This document shows positions 33,993-42,166 of a DNA stretch of 64,000 nucleotides, piece after piece. The stretch is from contig DATDEH010000039.1 of assembly GCA_036523395.1 (NCBI GenBank), positions 1 through 64,000 of the forward strand. Direction: 5' to 3'. A model generated the notes under the pieces. It was not told where the DNA came from and ran no database searches. It worked only from the letters and a program-made list of their open reading frames with translations. Positions within the stretch are counted from its first letter, which is position 1. The number at the start of each line of letters is the position of its first letter. Both the position numbers and the translations under genes were made by a program. This DNA is from Candidatus Limnocylindria bacterium. GTDB taxonomy: Bacteria; Chloroflexota; Limnocylindria; P2-11E.

Positions 33993-35027
33993 ATGGGGCT
34001 GAGGGTGGGGATCATCGGGACCGGGTTCGGCGCGCGCGTACAGGTCCCCGGTTTCCGCGCTGCGGGCTATGAGGTCACTGCGATCTGCTCGGCGCGAATG
34101 GATCGCGCTCGCGCGGCGGCGGACCAGGCCGGCATCCCCGTCGCGGTCGACATGGTGAACGATCTCGTCTCGCGCGACGACGTCGACGTCGTGTGCGTGG
34201 CATCGCCGCCGACCCTGCATCGCGAGCACGCGCTCGCGGCGCTCGCCGCGGGCAAGCACGTCCTCTGTGAGAAGCCGATGGCGCGCGACACCGGCGAGGC
34301 GCGTGAGATGGTCGCCGCGGCCGAACGAGCCGGTGTCGTGCACGCGATCGACCACGAGTTCCGCTACACGCCCGCGCGGTCCAAGGTGAAGGAGCTCCTC
34401 GAAGGGCGTGCCATCGGTGAGATGCGGCTGGCGTTGGTGATGGAGATGACGGGAATGCTCGTCGACCCGGCGCGTCCCCGTCAGGAGTGGTGGCTCCGGC
34501 GGGACCGCGCCGGCGGACTCCTTGGCGCGATCGGCTCGCACTGGATCGATTCGCTGATCTGGTGGCTCGGCGCCGTGGATCGCGTGTCGGGTGAGCTCGG
34601 GATCTCCGCGAAGACGCGACCGACGACCGATGGAGGATCCGCGCGGGTAACTTCGGACGACACCGCGCAGCTCCTGATGCGCATGAGCAGCGGCGCGATC
34701 GCGACGATCCAGCTCTCGAGCGCGGTCCACCATCCGTCGCGCCGCGTGATCCTCTACGGCAGCGACGGGACGATCGTCCTCGGAGGAGATGGACGCGTGC
34801 TGCTCGCCCGCGGATCGGGCGCGCTCGAGGAGATCCTTCCGGCGAGCACGAATGACGGCGCGTTCCCCGATCTCGCGCGTCGCATGCGCGAGCACATCGA
34901 GGCCGGTCCGACGGGAAAGGACGACGCGCCACATCCGACGTTCGCCGATGGGCTGCGCGTGCAGGAGGTCATGGACGCGGCGTACCGCTCCGCCGAGGTC
35001 GGCGGCGCCGTCGCGATCGCTAGCTGA
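33993..35027 (+). CDS. Gfo/Idh/MocA family oxidoreductase, third copy
   Basis: 344-residue NAD(P)-dependent dehydrogenase. The Rossmann loop GIIGTGFGARVQVPG (residues 6-20) is followed by CEKPMARDTGEA (EKP motif near 93), DHEFRYTP near 122, and the substrate domain signature GGLLGAIGSHWIDSLIWWLG near 175. It is not adjacent to the two copies at 12563-14544 and differs from them enough to be an independent gene. ATG 33993 has CATACT eight bases before it. The last eight bases overlap the convergent DUF4149 gene. Confidence 0.88.
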   Translation: MGLRVGIIGTGFGARVQVPGFRAAGYEVTAICSARMDRARAAADQAGIPVAVDMVNDLVSRDDVDVVCVASPPTLHREHALAALAAGKHVLCEKPMARDTGEAREMVAAAERAGVVHAIDHEFRYTPARSKVKELLEGRAIGEMRLALVMEMTGMLVDPARPRQEWWLRRDRAGGLLGAIGSHWIDSLIWWLGAVDRVSGELGISAKTRPTTDGGSARVTSDDTAQLLMRMSSGAIATIQLSSAVHHPSRRVILYGSDGTIVLGGDGRVLLARGSGALEEILPASTNDGAFPDLARRMREHIEAGPTGKDDAPHPTFADGLRVQEVMDAAYRSAEVGGAVAIAS

Positions 35028-35472
35028 GGAACATCGCGACGATGCCCGCCGCCGTCGCGACGGTCATCGCGCGCCGCGAGCTCCGGTGCAATGATGCGAA
35101 CTCACGCCGCAGCGGGGCGTCGTCGCGGAGATCGTCCCAGCCTGGCGTCTGCGCGCGGATCGTTCGCGCCACGGGACTCGCCCACGCGCTCGAATACAGC
35201 GTCGCGCCGCACAGGACGAGCAGCGCGAGCCACCGGATGACCAGACGCGTCTCCGGCGCGCCGGTCACCTCGAACGCCGTCGCCTTGAGGACGCTCGTGA
35301 CAACGATGAGGACGACGCAGAGGATCGCCAGTCCGTCGTAGCGGCCGAGAACAGCACCGAAGATCGTGCCCGCCTCGCCGCGCGAGCGGACCGACGCGAA
35401 GATCGCCGGCGCCGCCGCCAGGCCCAGGACCACCGCGCCTCCGACAAGGATCGCGAGCGCGAGGTGATACAC
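35020..35472 (-). CDS. DUF4149-like small membrane protein
   Basis: 150 residues with four hydrophobic segments: residues 3-25 (LALAILVGGAVVLGLAAAPAIF), 45-63, 80-98 and 135-150. The first helix with VGG and APAIF is typical of DUF4149 proteins, which are uncharacterised. The start is unsure: GTG 35472 begins directly at helix 1, and the frame is open upstream without another good start, so the real N-terminus could be longer. The stop lies inside the end of the convergent dehydrogenase gene. Confidence 0.65.
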   Translation of the reverse strand: MYHLALAILVGGAVVLGLAAAPAIFASVRSRGEAGTIFGAVLGRYDGLAILCVVLIVVTSVLKATAFEVTGAPETRLVIRWLALLVLCGATLYSSAWASPVARTIRAQTPGWDDLRDDAPLRREFASLHRSSRRAMTVATAAGIVAMFLS

Positions 35473-35575
35473 GAACTGGAGCGTGTCGAAGTACAGGGTT
35501 TCGATGCGTGCATATTGGACAGAAAGGAATTCCCGACCACCAAGGTCGGTTTAGGATTAGGACAAGGGAGCACGA

Positions 35576-36784
35576 ATGCCGACGTACCGCGACTACTTCG
35601 CCGAGATCAAGAAGCGGGTCAAAGAAGCGACGCCGCAGCAGGTCGCTGACCTCCTTCGCGCCGGCGACATCCAGCTCGCTGACGTTCGCGAGAAGAACGA
35701 GTGGGACGAGGGCCATCTCCCCGGCGCCGTGCACCTGCCGAAGAGCTACCTCGAGCAGTGGGCGGAGGACCGCATCCCTGACAAGGACAAGGCCACGATC
35801 CTCTACTGCGCCGGTGGTGTGCGCTCCGCGATGGCCGCCGACACCCTCGCCGAGCTGGGCTACAGCAACGTCGTCTCGATGTCCGGCGGCTTCAACCGCT
35901 GGAAGGACTCCGGGCTCCCATGGAAGAAGCCCGACGCCGGGCTCACGCCGGAGCAGGCCCAGCGGTACAGCCGGCACCTCCTGATCCCAGAGGTCGGCGA
36001 AACGGGCCAGCTGCAGCTCCTCCGGAGCAAGGTCCTGCTCATCGGCGCCGGCGGCCTCGGGTCGCCCGCGGCGCTCTACCTTGCGGCGGCGGGCGTCGGA
36101 ACGCTCGGCATCGTCGACTCGGACGTCGTCGACGCGACGAACCTCCAGCGCCAGATCCTCCACACGACCGAGCGCATCGGCGAGCCGAAGACCGAGTCCG
36201 CACGGCAGACGCTGGAAGCGCTCAACCCCGACGTGAAGATCGTCGGATACCAGGAGCGCCTCACGAGCGAGAACATCGACCGCATCCTCTCCGAGTACGA
36301 CGTCATCGTTGACGGCGCCGACAACTTCCCCACGCGCTACCTGCTGAGCGACGCGTCGGTGAAGTGGAACAAGCCGATCGTGCACGGCAGCATCTATCGC
36401 TTCGAGGGACAGGTCACGGTCTTCAAGCCGAACGAGGGTCCGTGCTATCGCTGCCTCTTCCCCACACCACCGCCACCGGAGCTCGCTCCGTCGTGCGCCG
36501 AAGCCGGCGTTCTCGGCGTACTGCCCGGCGTCATCGGGACGATACAGGCGAACGAGGTCATCAAGCTCCTGCTCGGGATCGGCGAGCCGCTCGTCGGGCG
36601 ATACCTGCTGTTCGACGCCCTCGAAGGTTCATTCCGCGAGGTGCGGCTGCGTCGCGACCCGAAGTGCCCGGTCTGCGGCGAGAATCCGACGATCACCGAG
36701 TACATCGACTACGAGGGCTTCTGCGCGTCGCCGTCCGAGTGGCAGGCGCAGCACGCTCCGAAAGTGAGCACCCCGGCCGAATAG
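35576..36784 (+). CDS. N-terminal rhodanese-MoeB/ThiF fusion (sulfur-carrier adenylyltransferase)
   Basis: 402 residues. A rhodanese domain comes first (about 15-115, active Cys78 in YCAGGVRS), then an E1-like MoeB/ThiF domain with the ATP loop GAGGLGS (157-163), the catalytic Cys region PSCAEAGVLG near 300, and a zinc site CYRC...CPVC. The protein would adenylate the C-terminal Gly of a ThiS/MoaD-like carrier and pass sulfur to it, in molybdopterin, thiamine or cysteine synthesis. The usual order (MoeZ, MOCS3) is MoeB then rhodanese; here it is reversed. No carrier gene is adjacent. AGGGAG six bases upstream supports ATG 35576. Confidence 0.9.
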   Translation: MPTYRDYFAEIKKRVKEATPQQVADLLRAGDIQLADVREKNEWDEGHLPGAVHLPKSYLEQWAEDRIPDKDKATILYCAGGVRSAMAADTLAELGYSNVVSMSGGFNRWKDSGLPWKKPDAGLTPEQAQRYSRHLLIPEVGETGQLQLLRSKVLLIGAGGLGSPAALYLAAAGVGTLGIVDSDVVDATNLQRQILHTTERIGEPKTESARQTLEALNPDVKIVGYQERLTSENIDRILSEYDVIVDGADNFPTRYLLSDASVKWNKPIVHGSIYRFEGQVTVFKPNEGPCYRCLFPTPPPPELAPSCAEAGVLGVLPGVIGTIQANEVIKLLLGIGEPLVGRYLLFDALEGSFREVRLRRDPKCPVCGENPTITEYIDYEGFCASPSEWQAQHAPKVSTPAE

Positions 36785-36806
36785 CCGTCCCATATCCTCT
36801 AACTGG

Positions 36807-37919
36807 ATGGGTGTGATTCGGGTCCTAAGCCTCCTGGCCGTGCTGGTCCTCGCCTGCAACGGCGCGGCGCCGGTCACGACGACGTCGCCCACGCCCACAG
36901 CCTCCGTCGACATCAAGCGCACGAAGCTGGACATCAGCTACGCGTCGCTGAGCGACCAGGACGTCCACAAGGTCTCGAGCAAGAAGATCCTCGAGGGCGC
37001 GATCAACGCGATCAACGCGGAGATCAAGAAGACCGGCGGCAAGGGCGAGATGGCGATGATCGACTTCCAGGATGTCCAGGAGACGACCGTCCCCGACTTC
37101 AAGAAGTTCGCCGACGCCGCCGCGGGAGTGAAGGCACTCAACCCCCAGATCACCGCCGATCGCTTCGCCGACGTCGCGATCGAGGGCATGATGAGCGCGA
37201 CGCCGGACTGCCACACCTACTACGTCGACAAGAGCGATGGTGTGCATCGCTCGCGGCCTGTTCCGGCGAGCGGCCAGGTCGCCAGCGTCCCGACCACCGG
37301 GACCTCGCTCGGCGGACCGGACGAAGCTGGCCTCATTGGACGGATGCTGCCGGGCGGCATCGTCTACATCACCTGGCACGAATTCGTCGTGACCGGGACA
37401 TACAAGATCTTCGACGAGGTCCGCAAGATGATGGACAAGGGTCTCGCCGCCGGCGGGAAGGCCTGGCTCTTCGACCTCCGCGGCAACGTCGGCGGCTTCG
37501 ACTCGGACACGATCGCGTCGTTCTTCCTCAACGGGGAGAAGATGCTCAATGTCGTCTACCGGGGCGGCGGCGCCGCCGCGTCGACCAGCGCGCGCAAGGA
37601 ATGGCGGCTTCCCGAGGCCTACCAGCTGCCGCTCGTGATCATCCTCAACGACCGCGGCGGATCGGGGCCCGAGGTGCTCGCTGCCGACCTCAAGGAGAAC
37701 AAGCGCGCCACCATCGTCGGTGGCAAGAGCATCGGCTGCATGGGCGCCACATCCGTCACGAACATGACCGACGGCTCGAGACTGGCCGTCGTGACCCAGG
37801 AATTCACCGGCGCGCAGACCGGCACGGTGTTCAACAACGTGGGTGTCATCCCGGATGTGGCCGCCGACGACGCGACCGCGATCAGCAAAGCGATCGAGAT
37901 CCTCAAGCAGAAGATGTGA
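36807..37919 (+). CDS. S41-family peptidase-like lipoprotein without PDZ domain
   Basis: 370 residues with a lipobox (LAVLVLAC, Cys17), a Thr/Pro linker, a helical N-terminal region and an S41 core. Core motifs: DCHTYYVD near 135, FDLRGNVGG near 220, and the Ser in DRGGSGPEVL (Ser286). Twenty-five residues later, where Prc/CtpA proteases have the catalytic Lys, the residue is Cys311 (KSIGC). No PDZ domain is visible between the helical part and the core. It is probably anchored on the outer face of the membrane; whether it cleaves peptide bonds is open. The gene at 38769 is a paralogue. Confidence 0.82.
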   Translation: MGVIRVLSLLAVLVLACNGAAPVTTTSPTPTASVDIKRTKLDISYASLSDQDVHKVSSKKILEGAINAINAEIKKTGGKGEMAMIDFQDVQETTVPDFKKFADAAAGVKALNPQITADRFADVAIEGMMSATPDCHTYYVDKSDGVHRSRPVPASGQVASVPTTGTSLGGPDEAGLIGRMLPGGIVYITWHEFVVTGTYKIFDEVRKMMDKGLAAGGKAWLFDLRGNVGGFDSDTIASFFLNGEKMLNVVYRGGGAAASTSARKEWRLPEAYQLPLVIILNDRGGSGPEVLAADLKENKRATIVGGKSIGCMGATSVTNMTDGSRLAVVTQEFTGAQTGTVFNNVGVIPDVAADDATAISKAIEILKQKM

Positions 37920-38137
37920 TCGCCTTCCGTCTCAGACGAAGGCACGCTCGCCCGCCGAAAAACTGACCCAGAGGTACCAGTACCGAGGTCCCCTTCGTAC
38001 GCCTCGCGCCCGAATCGGGTCGCGCTGTGACGGTTTTGGTACCGCTAATGGGTTGGCGGCTCGCCTTCCGGTCGATATGGTCTGCGCACAGATCACCTGA
38101 GGAATCACCGAGGACGGGATTGGGGGGCCATCACGTC
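37920..38137. other. Intergenic region before the ECF sigma gene
   Basis: 218 bases without a convincing gene. It contains an imperfect stem (CCTTCCGTCTCAGACGAAGG, 37924-37943) just after the S41-like stop, which may end that transcript, and two GGTACC hexamers about 66 bases apart. The sigma gene start is ambiguous, and coding may begin earlier at 38027. Confidence 0.4.
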
Positions 38138-38725
38138 GTGACAGTCGTAGCAGCAAGGGTCGACTCGCTTCCTTCCCTCGAGCAGATGGGGCCGGTTCCG
38201 GACGTCATCGAGCGCGCTCGCGGTGGCGACCGGTCGGCATTCGCGGATCTCTACGACACGCACGTCGACGCGGTGTACCGCTACATCCTGTACCGCGTCC
38301 GTGAGCCCAGCGACGCCGAGGATCTCACGAGCGACGTGTTCACACGTGCGTTCGCGAACATCCACCGCTACCGCTGGCAGGGCAAATCGTTCCTCGCATG
38401 GCTCTACACGATCGCGCGCAACGCGGTCACCGACCGCCGTCGCCGTCAACGGCCCACCGTCGACCTCGAGAACGCGTTCGGTCTCGCCGAAGATGGCCCG
38501 ACCGCACACGAGCACGCGGTCCGTGGTGAGGAGGTCGATGCGCTTCGCGGTGCTGTGAAGCATCTGACGACCGAACAGCAGGAAGTTCTCGTGCTGCGCT
38601 TCGTCGAGAACATGTCGAGCCGCCAGGTCGCGAACATGCTCGGCAAGAACGAAGGCGCGATCCGCGCACTGCAGTTCCGCGCGCTTGGCCGTCTGCGCAA
38701 GCTCATGACGACCGAGGTCGCCTGA
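38138..38725 (+). CDS. ECF-type RNA polymerase sigma factor
   Basis: 195 residues. Sigma region 2 spans about 25-95 (FADLYDTHVDAVYRYIL, then DAEDLTSDVFTRAF and WLYTIARN), the core-binding and -10 recognition part; region 4 is the C-terminal helix-turn-helix (LTTEQQEVLVLRF ... SSRQVANMLGKNEGAIRALQFRALGRL). No anti-sigma gene follows; instead it sits between two S41-like lipoprotein genes, which might be part of its signal pathway or targets. GTG 38138 is a guess; ATG 38186 or an earlier GTG at 38027 are possible. Confidence 0.87.
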   Translation: MTVVAARVDSLPSLEQMGPVPDVIERARGGDRSAFADLYDTHVDAVYRYILYRVREPSDAEDLTSDVFTRAFANIHRYRWQGKSFLAWLYTIARNAVTDRRRRQRPTVDLENAFGLAEDGPTAHEHAVRGEEVDALRGAVKHLTTEQQEVLVLRFVENMSSRQVANMLGKNEGAIRALQFRALGRLRKLMTTEVA

Positions 38726-38755
38726 GCGGCTGAAACTCAGCGGCTTCGGCGGACA

Positions 38756-38761
38756 TAGACT
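38756..38761 (+). promoter_or_regulatory. -10-like element for the PDZ/S41 gene
   Basis: TAGACT ends seven bases before ATG 38769. This predicts a leaderless mRNA for the second S41-like gene, separate from the sigma gene. Confidence 0.5.
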
Positions 38762-38768
38762 CGATTAG

Positions 38769-40082
38769 ATGCGGCCTCGCGCACTCCCCCTGCTCGTCAC
38801 CCTCGCGTTCTTTGCTTCCGCTTGCGGTCTGCTGCCCGCGGATCTCCAGCACGAGCTGCTGCCGTCGCAGACGCAGTACAAGACCGCTGAAGCCGCGTAT
38901 TCGGTCCTGATCGAGCGTCACGTCGACAAACCCACGCCCCAGCAGCTGATCCCCGGCGCGCTCGACGGGGTGACGAAATACCTGAAAGACGCCCAAATCG
39001 ACGCCGCGCCGACCGTCGACCGGCCGACCCTCACCGGCAGCGTGTGGTCCGATTTCGCCAAATTCACAGCCTCGCTCGACGCGGTCGTGCAGCGTTACCC
39101 GACGACGGACAAAGCGCTGATGGAACGGGCCGCGGTGGACGGGATGGCGCGCGCGATGAACGAATGCCACACCTACTACCTCGATCCGAACCGCGCGAAG
39201 GGCTTCAACCAGCGGCCCGCTCCGGTGACCGGGATCGGCGTGACGATCTTCCAGCCTGACCCGAATCAGCCGATCGAGGTGATCGACGTGATCGCCGGCA
39301 CGCCCGCGGAAAAGGCAGGCGTGAAGAAAGGCGACAAGTTCATCCGCGTGAACGGCGAAGACGTCAAGGCGCTCACGACGGACGAGGTCGCGAACAAGGT
39401 GCGCGGCCCCGAAGGAACGCAGGTCACGGTCACGTTCCTGCGCGGCACGCAAGAGGTCGAGTTCACGATCACGCGCGCGCGATTCCAGAGCCCCCTCATC
39501 ATCTCGCGCATGGAGAGCGACTCGATCGGCTATCTCTCCGCGAAGCAGCTCATCTCGACCGTCGCGGACGACATGGCGGCGGCTGCGCGCACGCTTTCGG
39601 CGCAGGGCGCAACGGCATGGATCCTCGACCTTCGCGACGACCCGGGCGGCGAGCTCACGGTCGCGGTCAACGTCGCGAGCCTGTTCGTGCAGCGCGCAAC
39701 GCTCGTCTATCAGATCGGCCGCGATGGCCAGCGCACCGCAGTGGACTCCAACCCGAGCAAGTACCTCGGGCTGAACAAGCCGCTCGTAGTGCTCGTGAAC
39801 AAGAATTCCGCTTCAGGCTCAGAGATCATCGCCGCCGGCATCCAGGCCAACGGCACCGGGACGGTCATGGGCACCCAGACGGCTGGTTGTGTGGGCACCG
39901 GACAGCCGCGCGAGCTTCCCGACGGGGGTCTGCTGCTGGTCACCCTGACCAAGATGCAGGACGCCAAGAGCGGCGCTGACCTCAACGGGCCGGGCAAAGG
40001 CGTCGTGCCGGATAAGGTGATCACGGACCCGGCCGACCAGCAGCTCCAGGCCGCGATCACCTTCCTGCGAGGCCACGTCTAG
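38769..40082 (+). CDS. S41-family peptidase-like lipoprotein with PDZ domain
   Basis: 437 residues. The signal and lipobox (LAFFASAC, Cys18) are followed by a helical domain, a PDZ domain (about 155-235, GTPAEKAGVKKGDKFIRVNG) and an S41 core: LDLRDDPGG near 295 and the nucleophile Ser349 in NSASGSEI. The residue 25 positions later, the catalytic Lys of CtpA/Prc, is Cys374 (QTAGC). The paralogue at 36807 has the same change. Both share the motif ECHTYY/DCHTYY before the core. It is expected outside the cytoplasmic membrane. The stop shares CTAG with the convergent DMT gene. Confidence 0.87.
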   Translation: MRPRALPLLVTLAFFASACGLLPADLQHELLPSQTQYKTAEAAYSVLIERHVDKPTPQQLIPGALDGVTKYLKDAQIDAAPTVDRPTLTGSVWSDFAKFTASLDAVVQRYPTTDKALMERAAVDGMARAMNECHTYYLDPNRAKGFNQRPAPVTGIGVTIFQPDPNQPIEVIDVIAGTPAEKAGVKKGDKFIRVNGEDVKALTTDEVANKVRGPEGTQVTVTFLRGTQEVEFTITRARFQSPLIISRMESDSIGYLSAKQLISTVADDMAAAARTLSAQGATAWILDLRDDPGGELTVAVNVASLFVQRATLVYQIGRDGQRTAVDSNPSKYLGLNKPLVVLVNKNSASGSEIIAAGIQANGTGTVMGTQTAGCVGTGQPRELPDGGLLLVTLTKMQDAKSGADLNGPGKGVVPDKVITDPADQQLQAAITFLRGHV

Positions 40083-40939
40083 CTCTGCAGCCCCAGCGCG
40101 ACGAGGCCCGCGACCAGCACCGCGACTCCCACGTACTGGTTCGGCGCGAGCCGCTCGTGCAGGACGGCGATCGCGAGCAGCGCGGGGATCAGCGGGTAGG
40201 CGCCACTGCCGGTCATGACGAATGACGCGAATCCCGAGGCGATCCCGAGCGACAGCAACACATTCGCACCGGTATCCAGCACGCCGACGACGACGATGAG
40301 AACGAGCGCTCGCCGGTCCCGCAGCGGCGCGAACGAGGGGCGTCGCACCAGGACGTAGCCGAGGAGCAGCAGCACGCTGAAGGCGCGGAGCGGCAAGATC
40401 ATGCCGAGGCCGTCGGTCGCATGGACCGCCGCGGCGTAGAGACAGGCCCAGACCGCGAAACCGAAGGTCGCGACCAGTCCGTAGCGAACGCCTTCGCTGG
40501 GCCGGCCGAGCGTCTTACGGACCTCGCCGAAATCGGTCGACGCGACGACGACACCGACGAACGTCGTGGCGATCGCGACGCCCTGGCCCGTGGTGAGTCG
40601 CTCGCCGAGAAGGACCACGATGAGGACCACCGCGAGCGCCGAGTAGCTCGCGACCACCGGACTGACGACCGCGATCGGGCCGAGCGCCAGCGCGCGATAG
40701 AGCGCGGCGGCGGACGTGACGCCGATGATCCCGAGGACGAACCCATATCCGACGAGCTCTGGAGTGAGCACCGGCCAGCGGCCGAGGAGCGCGAGCACCA
40801 CCGCATAACCCACGAGGCTGATGCTCTGCATGCCGATCGACGTGAGCGCGACACCGACGCGACGGGTGGCCATCGCGGCCGCGTAGTCGCCGAAGCCGAA
40901 CGCGAGGGCCGCGCCGACGCCGTAGAGGAGAGCTTCGAT
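40079..40939 (-). CDS. DMT/EamA-type membrane transporter, start unresolved
   Basis: About 286 residues, ten hydrophobic helices in two EamA halves (first half ends near residue 145), e.g. ALLYGVGAALAFGFGDYAAA, YRALALGPIAVVSPVVA, LLGERLTTGQGVAIA, ALLAIAVLHERLAPNQY. It is a likely drug/metabolite exporter. The frame has no ATG, GTG or TTG near the expected N-terminus. The only ATG there (40950) is one base out of frame and abuts a perfect palindrome. Either a non-standard start is used, or a base is missing, or the palindrome replaced the start. The coordinate given is the first plausible codon (ATC). Confidence 0.7.
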   Translation of the reverse strand: MEALLYGVGAALAFGFGDYAAAMATRRVGVALTSIGMQSISLVGYAVVLALLGRWPVLTPELVGYGFVLGIIGVTSAAALYRALALGPIAVVSPVVASYSALAVVLIVVLLGERLTTGQGVAIATTFVGVVVASTDFGEVRKTLGRPSEGVRYGLVATFGFAVWACLYAAAVHATDGLGMILPLRAFSVLLLLGYVLVRRPSFAPLRDRRALVLIVVVGVLDTGANVLLSLGIASGFASFVMTGSGAYPLIPALLAIAVLHERLAPNQYVGVAVLVAGLVALGLQS

Positions 40940-40949
40940 GCCTTTCTCA

Positions 40950-40972
40950 TCGCAGGGGGAGACCCCCTGCGA
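40950..40972. repeat. Perfect 10-bp-arm palindrome at a gene start
   Basis: TCGCAGGGGG-AGA-CCCCCTGCGA, a perfect inverted repeat with a 3-base loop. It occupies the gap between the M24 stop (40978) and the DMT gene, where the ribosome site and start of the latter should be. It could be a terminator, but it has no T-run and looks more like a REP-type palindrome. Confidence 0.7.
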
Positions 40973-40977
40973 CCCCC

Positions 40978-42150
40978 CTACACGACTAGCTGGCGGGGGG
41001 CGCGCGTCAGGTTGCGCGAGCCGGTCTCGGTGATGACCAGCATGTCCTCGAGGCGCACGCCGCCGAGCTCCGGCAGGTAGATGCCGGGCTCGACGGTGAC
41101 GACGTCGCCGGCTGCGAGCGGCTTGGTGCCGGAACGCCCGACGGTCGGCATCTCGTGGATCTCCAGGCCGACGCCGTGCCCTGTGCCGTGGATGAAGCCG
41201 CGCGGCACTCCGCCGTTCTTCGAGCGCTGCTGCCCCGGCCGCAGCGTGTCGTATCCGGCCTCGAAGATGATGTCCTCGACCAGCTCGTGCACTTCGCGGC
41301 CCGTGACGCCGGGACGCAGTGCCTTGATGCCGGCGTCCTGCGCGCGCTTGGTGACCTCGTACATCTTCACGATCTCCGCGGGCGGCTCGCCCTTCGAGAC
41401 GGTGCGCGTCATGTCCGCCCAGTACCGCGTGGTCTTGTTCTGCGGGAAGATGTCCATGACGATCGCCTCGCTCGCGCGCAGCGGGCCCGAGCCGATCATG
41501 TGCGGGTCGGCGGCCTGCTTTCCCGGCGCGATGATCGCGCCCTCGGACATGCAACCGAGCTCGAGCAGCCGCGACTCGACCACCGCGCGCAGCCGCTCGG
41601 CGGTGAATGTCTCGCCGTCGAGCTCGAGCGTCCCGTCCTTGCGAACGGTCGCCCGCCGGACGGCGTCGACGCCCTTCGCCCACGCGTCCTCGGTCGCGCG
41701 CTGCGTCGCCTCCAGCGCCTCGATCTCGTCGGGCCGCTTCGCGCGCCGTCGATCGCTGAGCTCGCGATCGATCACGAGCTCGACGCCCGCGCCGCGCAGT
41801 CGCTCGGCCATGCCGAGCGGGAAATACGGACCGACCGCGACGCGCCGCAGGCCGCGCGCCTGGAGGAACCGGTCGATGACGGCCGCGTCGAGCTCCTCGC
41901 GCGTGGTCGCCGTCTTGGAGAACTCCGTCGCGCCGAAGTCGACGATGTTGAACACCTCGGCGGCCCGCGATTCCTTTCGCGCGCGGCCCTCTTCGAGCGG
42001 GTTCGCGACGATGACGACCTGGCCGTCCTGCTCGAGCGCGATGATCGGATCGGGCGCGAGGAAACGGGTCAGGTGATAGACGTCCGGGAACTTGTACCCG
42101 TCGGCGTAGAAGAGGAGGGCGTCGCGCTTTCTGCTGTCCGGAGCGGCCAT
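40978..42150 (-). CDS. M24-family metallopeptidase (Xaa-Pro aminopeptidase-like)
   Basis: 390 residues. The N-terminal creatinase-like domain (about 1-150) is followed by a pita-bread catalytic domain. Metal ligands are visible in order: Asp in VMDIFPQ, Asp in WADMTRT, His in GTGHGVGLEIHE, Glu in VTVEPGIY and Glu in VRLEDML. It probably removes N-terminal residues before proline; close relatives also include creatinases. ATG 42150 is chosen because a -10-like TAGATT lies eight bases upstream and the longer frame overlaps the M50 gene. The DMT gene follows. Confidence 0.9.
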   Translation of the reverse strand: MAAPDSRKRDALLFYADGYKFPDVYHLTRFLAPDPIIALEQDGQVVIVANPLEEGRARKESRAAEVFNIVDFGATEFSKTATTREELDAAVIDRFLQARGLRRVAVGPYFPLGMAERLRGAGVELVIDRELSDRRRAKRPDEIEALEATQRATEDAWAKGVDAVRRATVRKDGTLELDGETFTAERLRAVVESRLLELGCMSEGAIIAPGKQAADPHMIGSGPLRASEAIVMDIFPQNKTTRYWADMTRTVSKGEPPAEIVKMYEVTKRAQDAGIKALRPGVTGREVHELVEDIIFEAGYDTLRPGQQRSKNGGVPRGFIHGTGHGVGLEIHEMPTVGRSGTKPLAAGDVVTVEPGIYLPELGGVRLEDMLVITETGSRNLTRAPRQLVV

Positions 42151-42158
42151 CGCCGCCA

Positions 42159-42164
42159 AATCTA
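42159..42164 (-). promoter_or_regulatory. -10-like element for the M24 gene
   Basis: Minus-strand TAGATT ends eight bases before ATG 42150, in the 16-base gap after the M50 gene. It would give the peptidase its own leaderless transcript. Confidence 0.45.
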
Positions 42165-42166
42165 GG

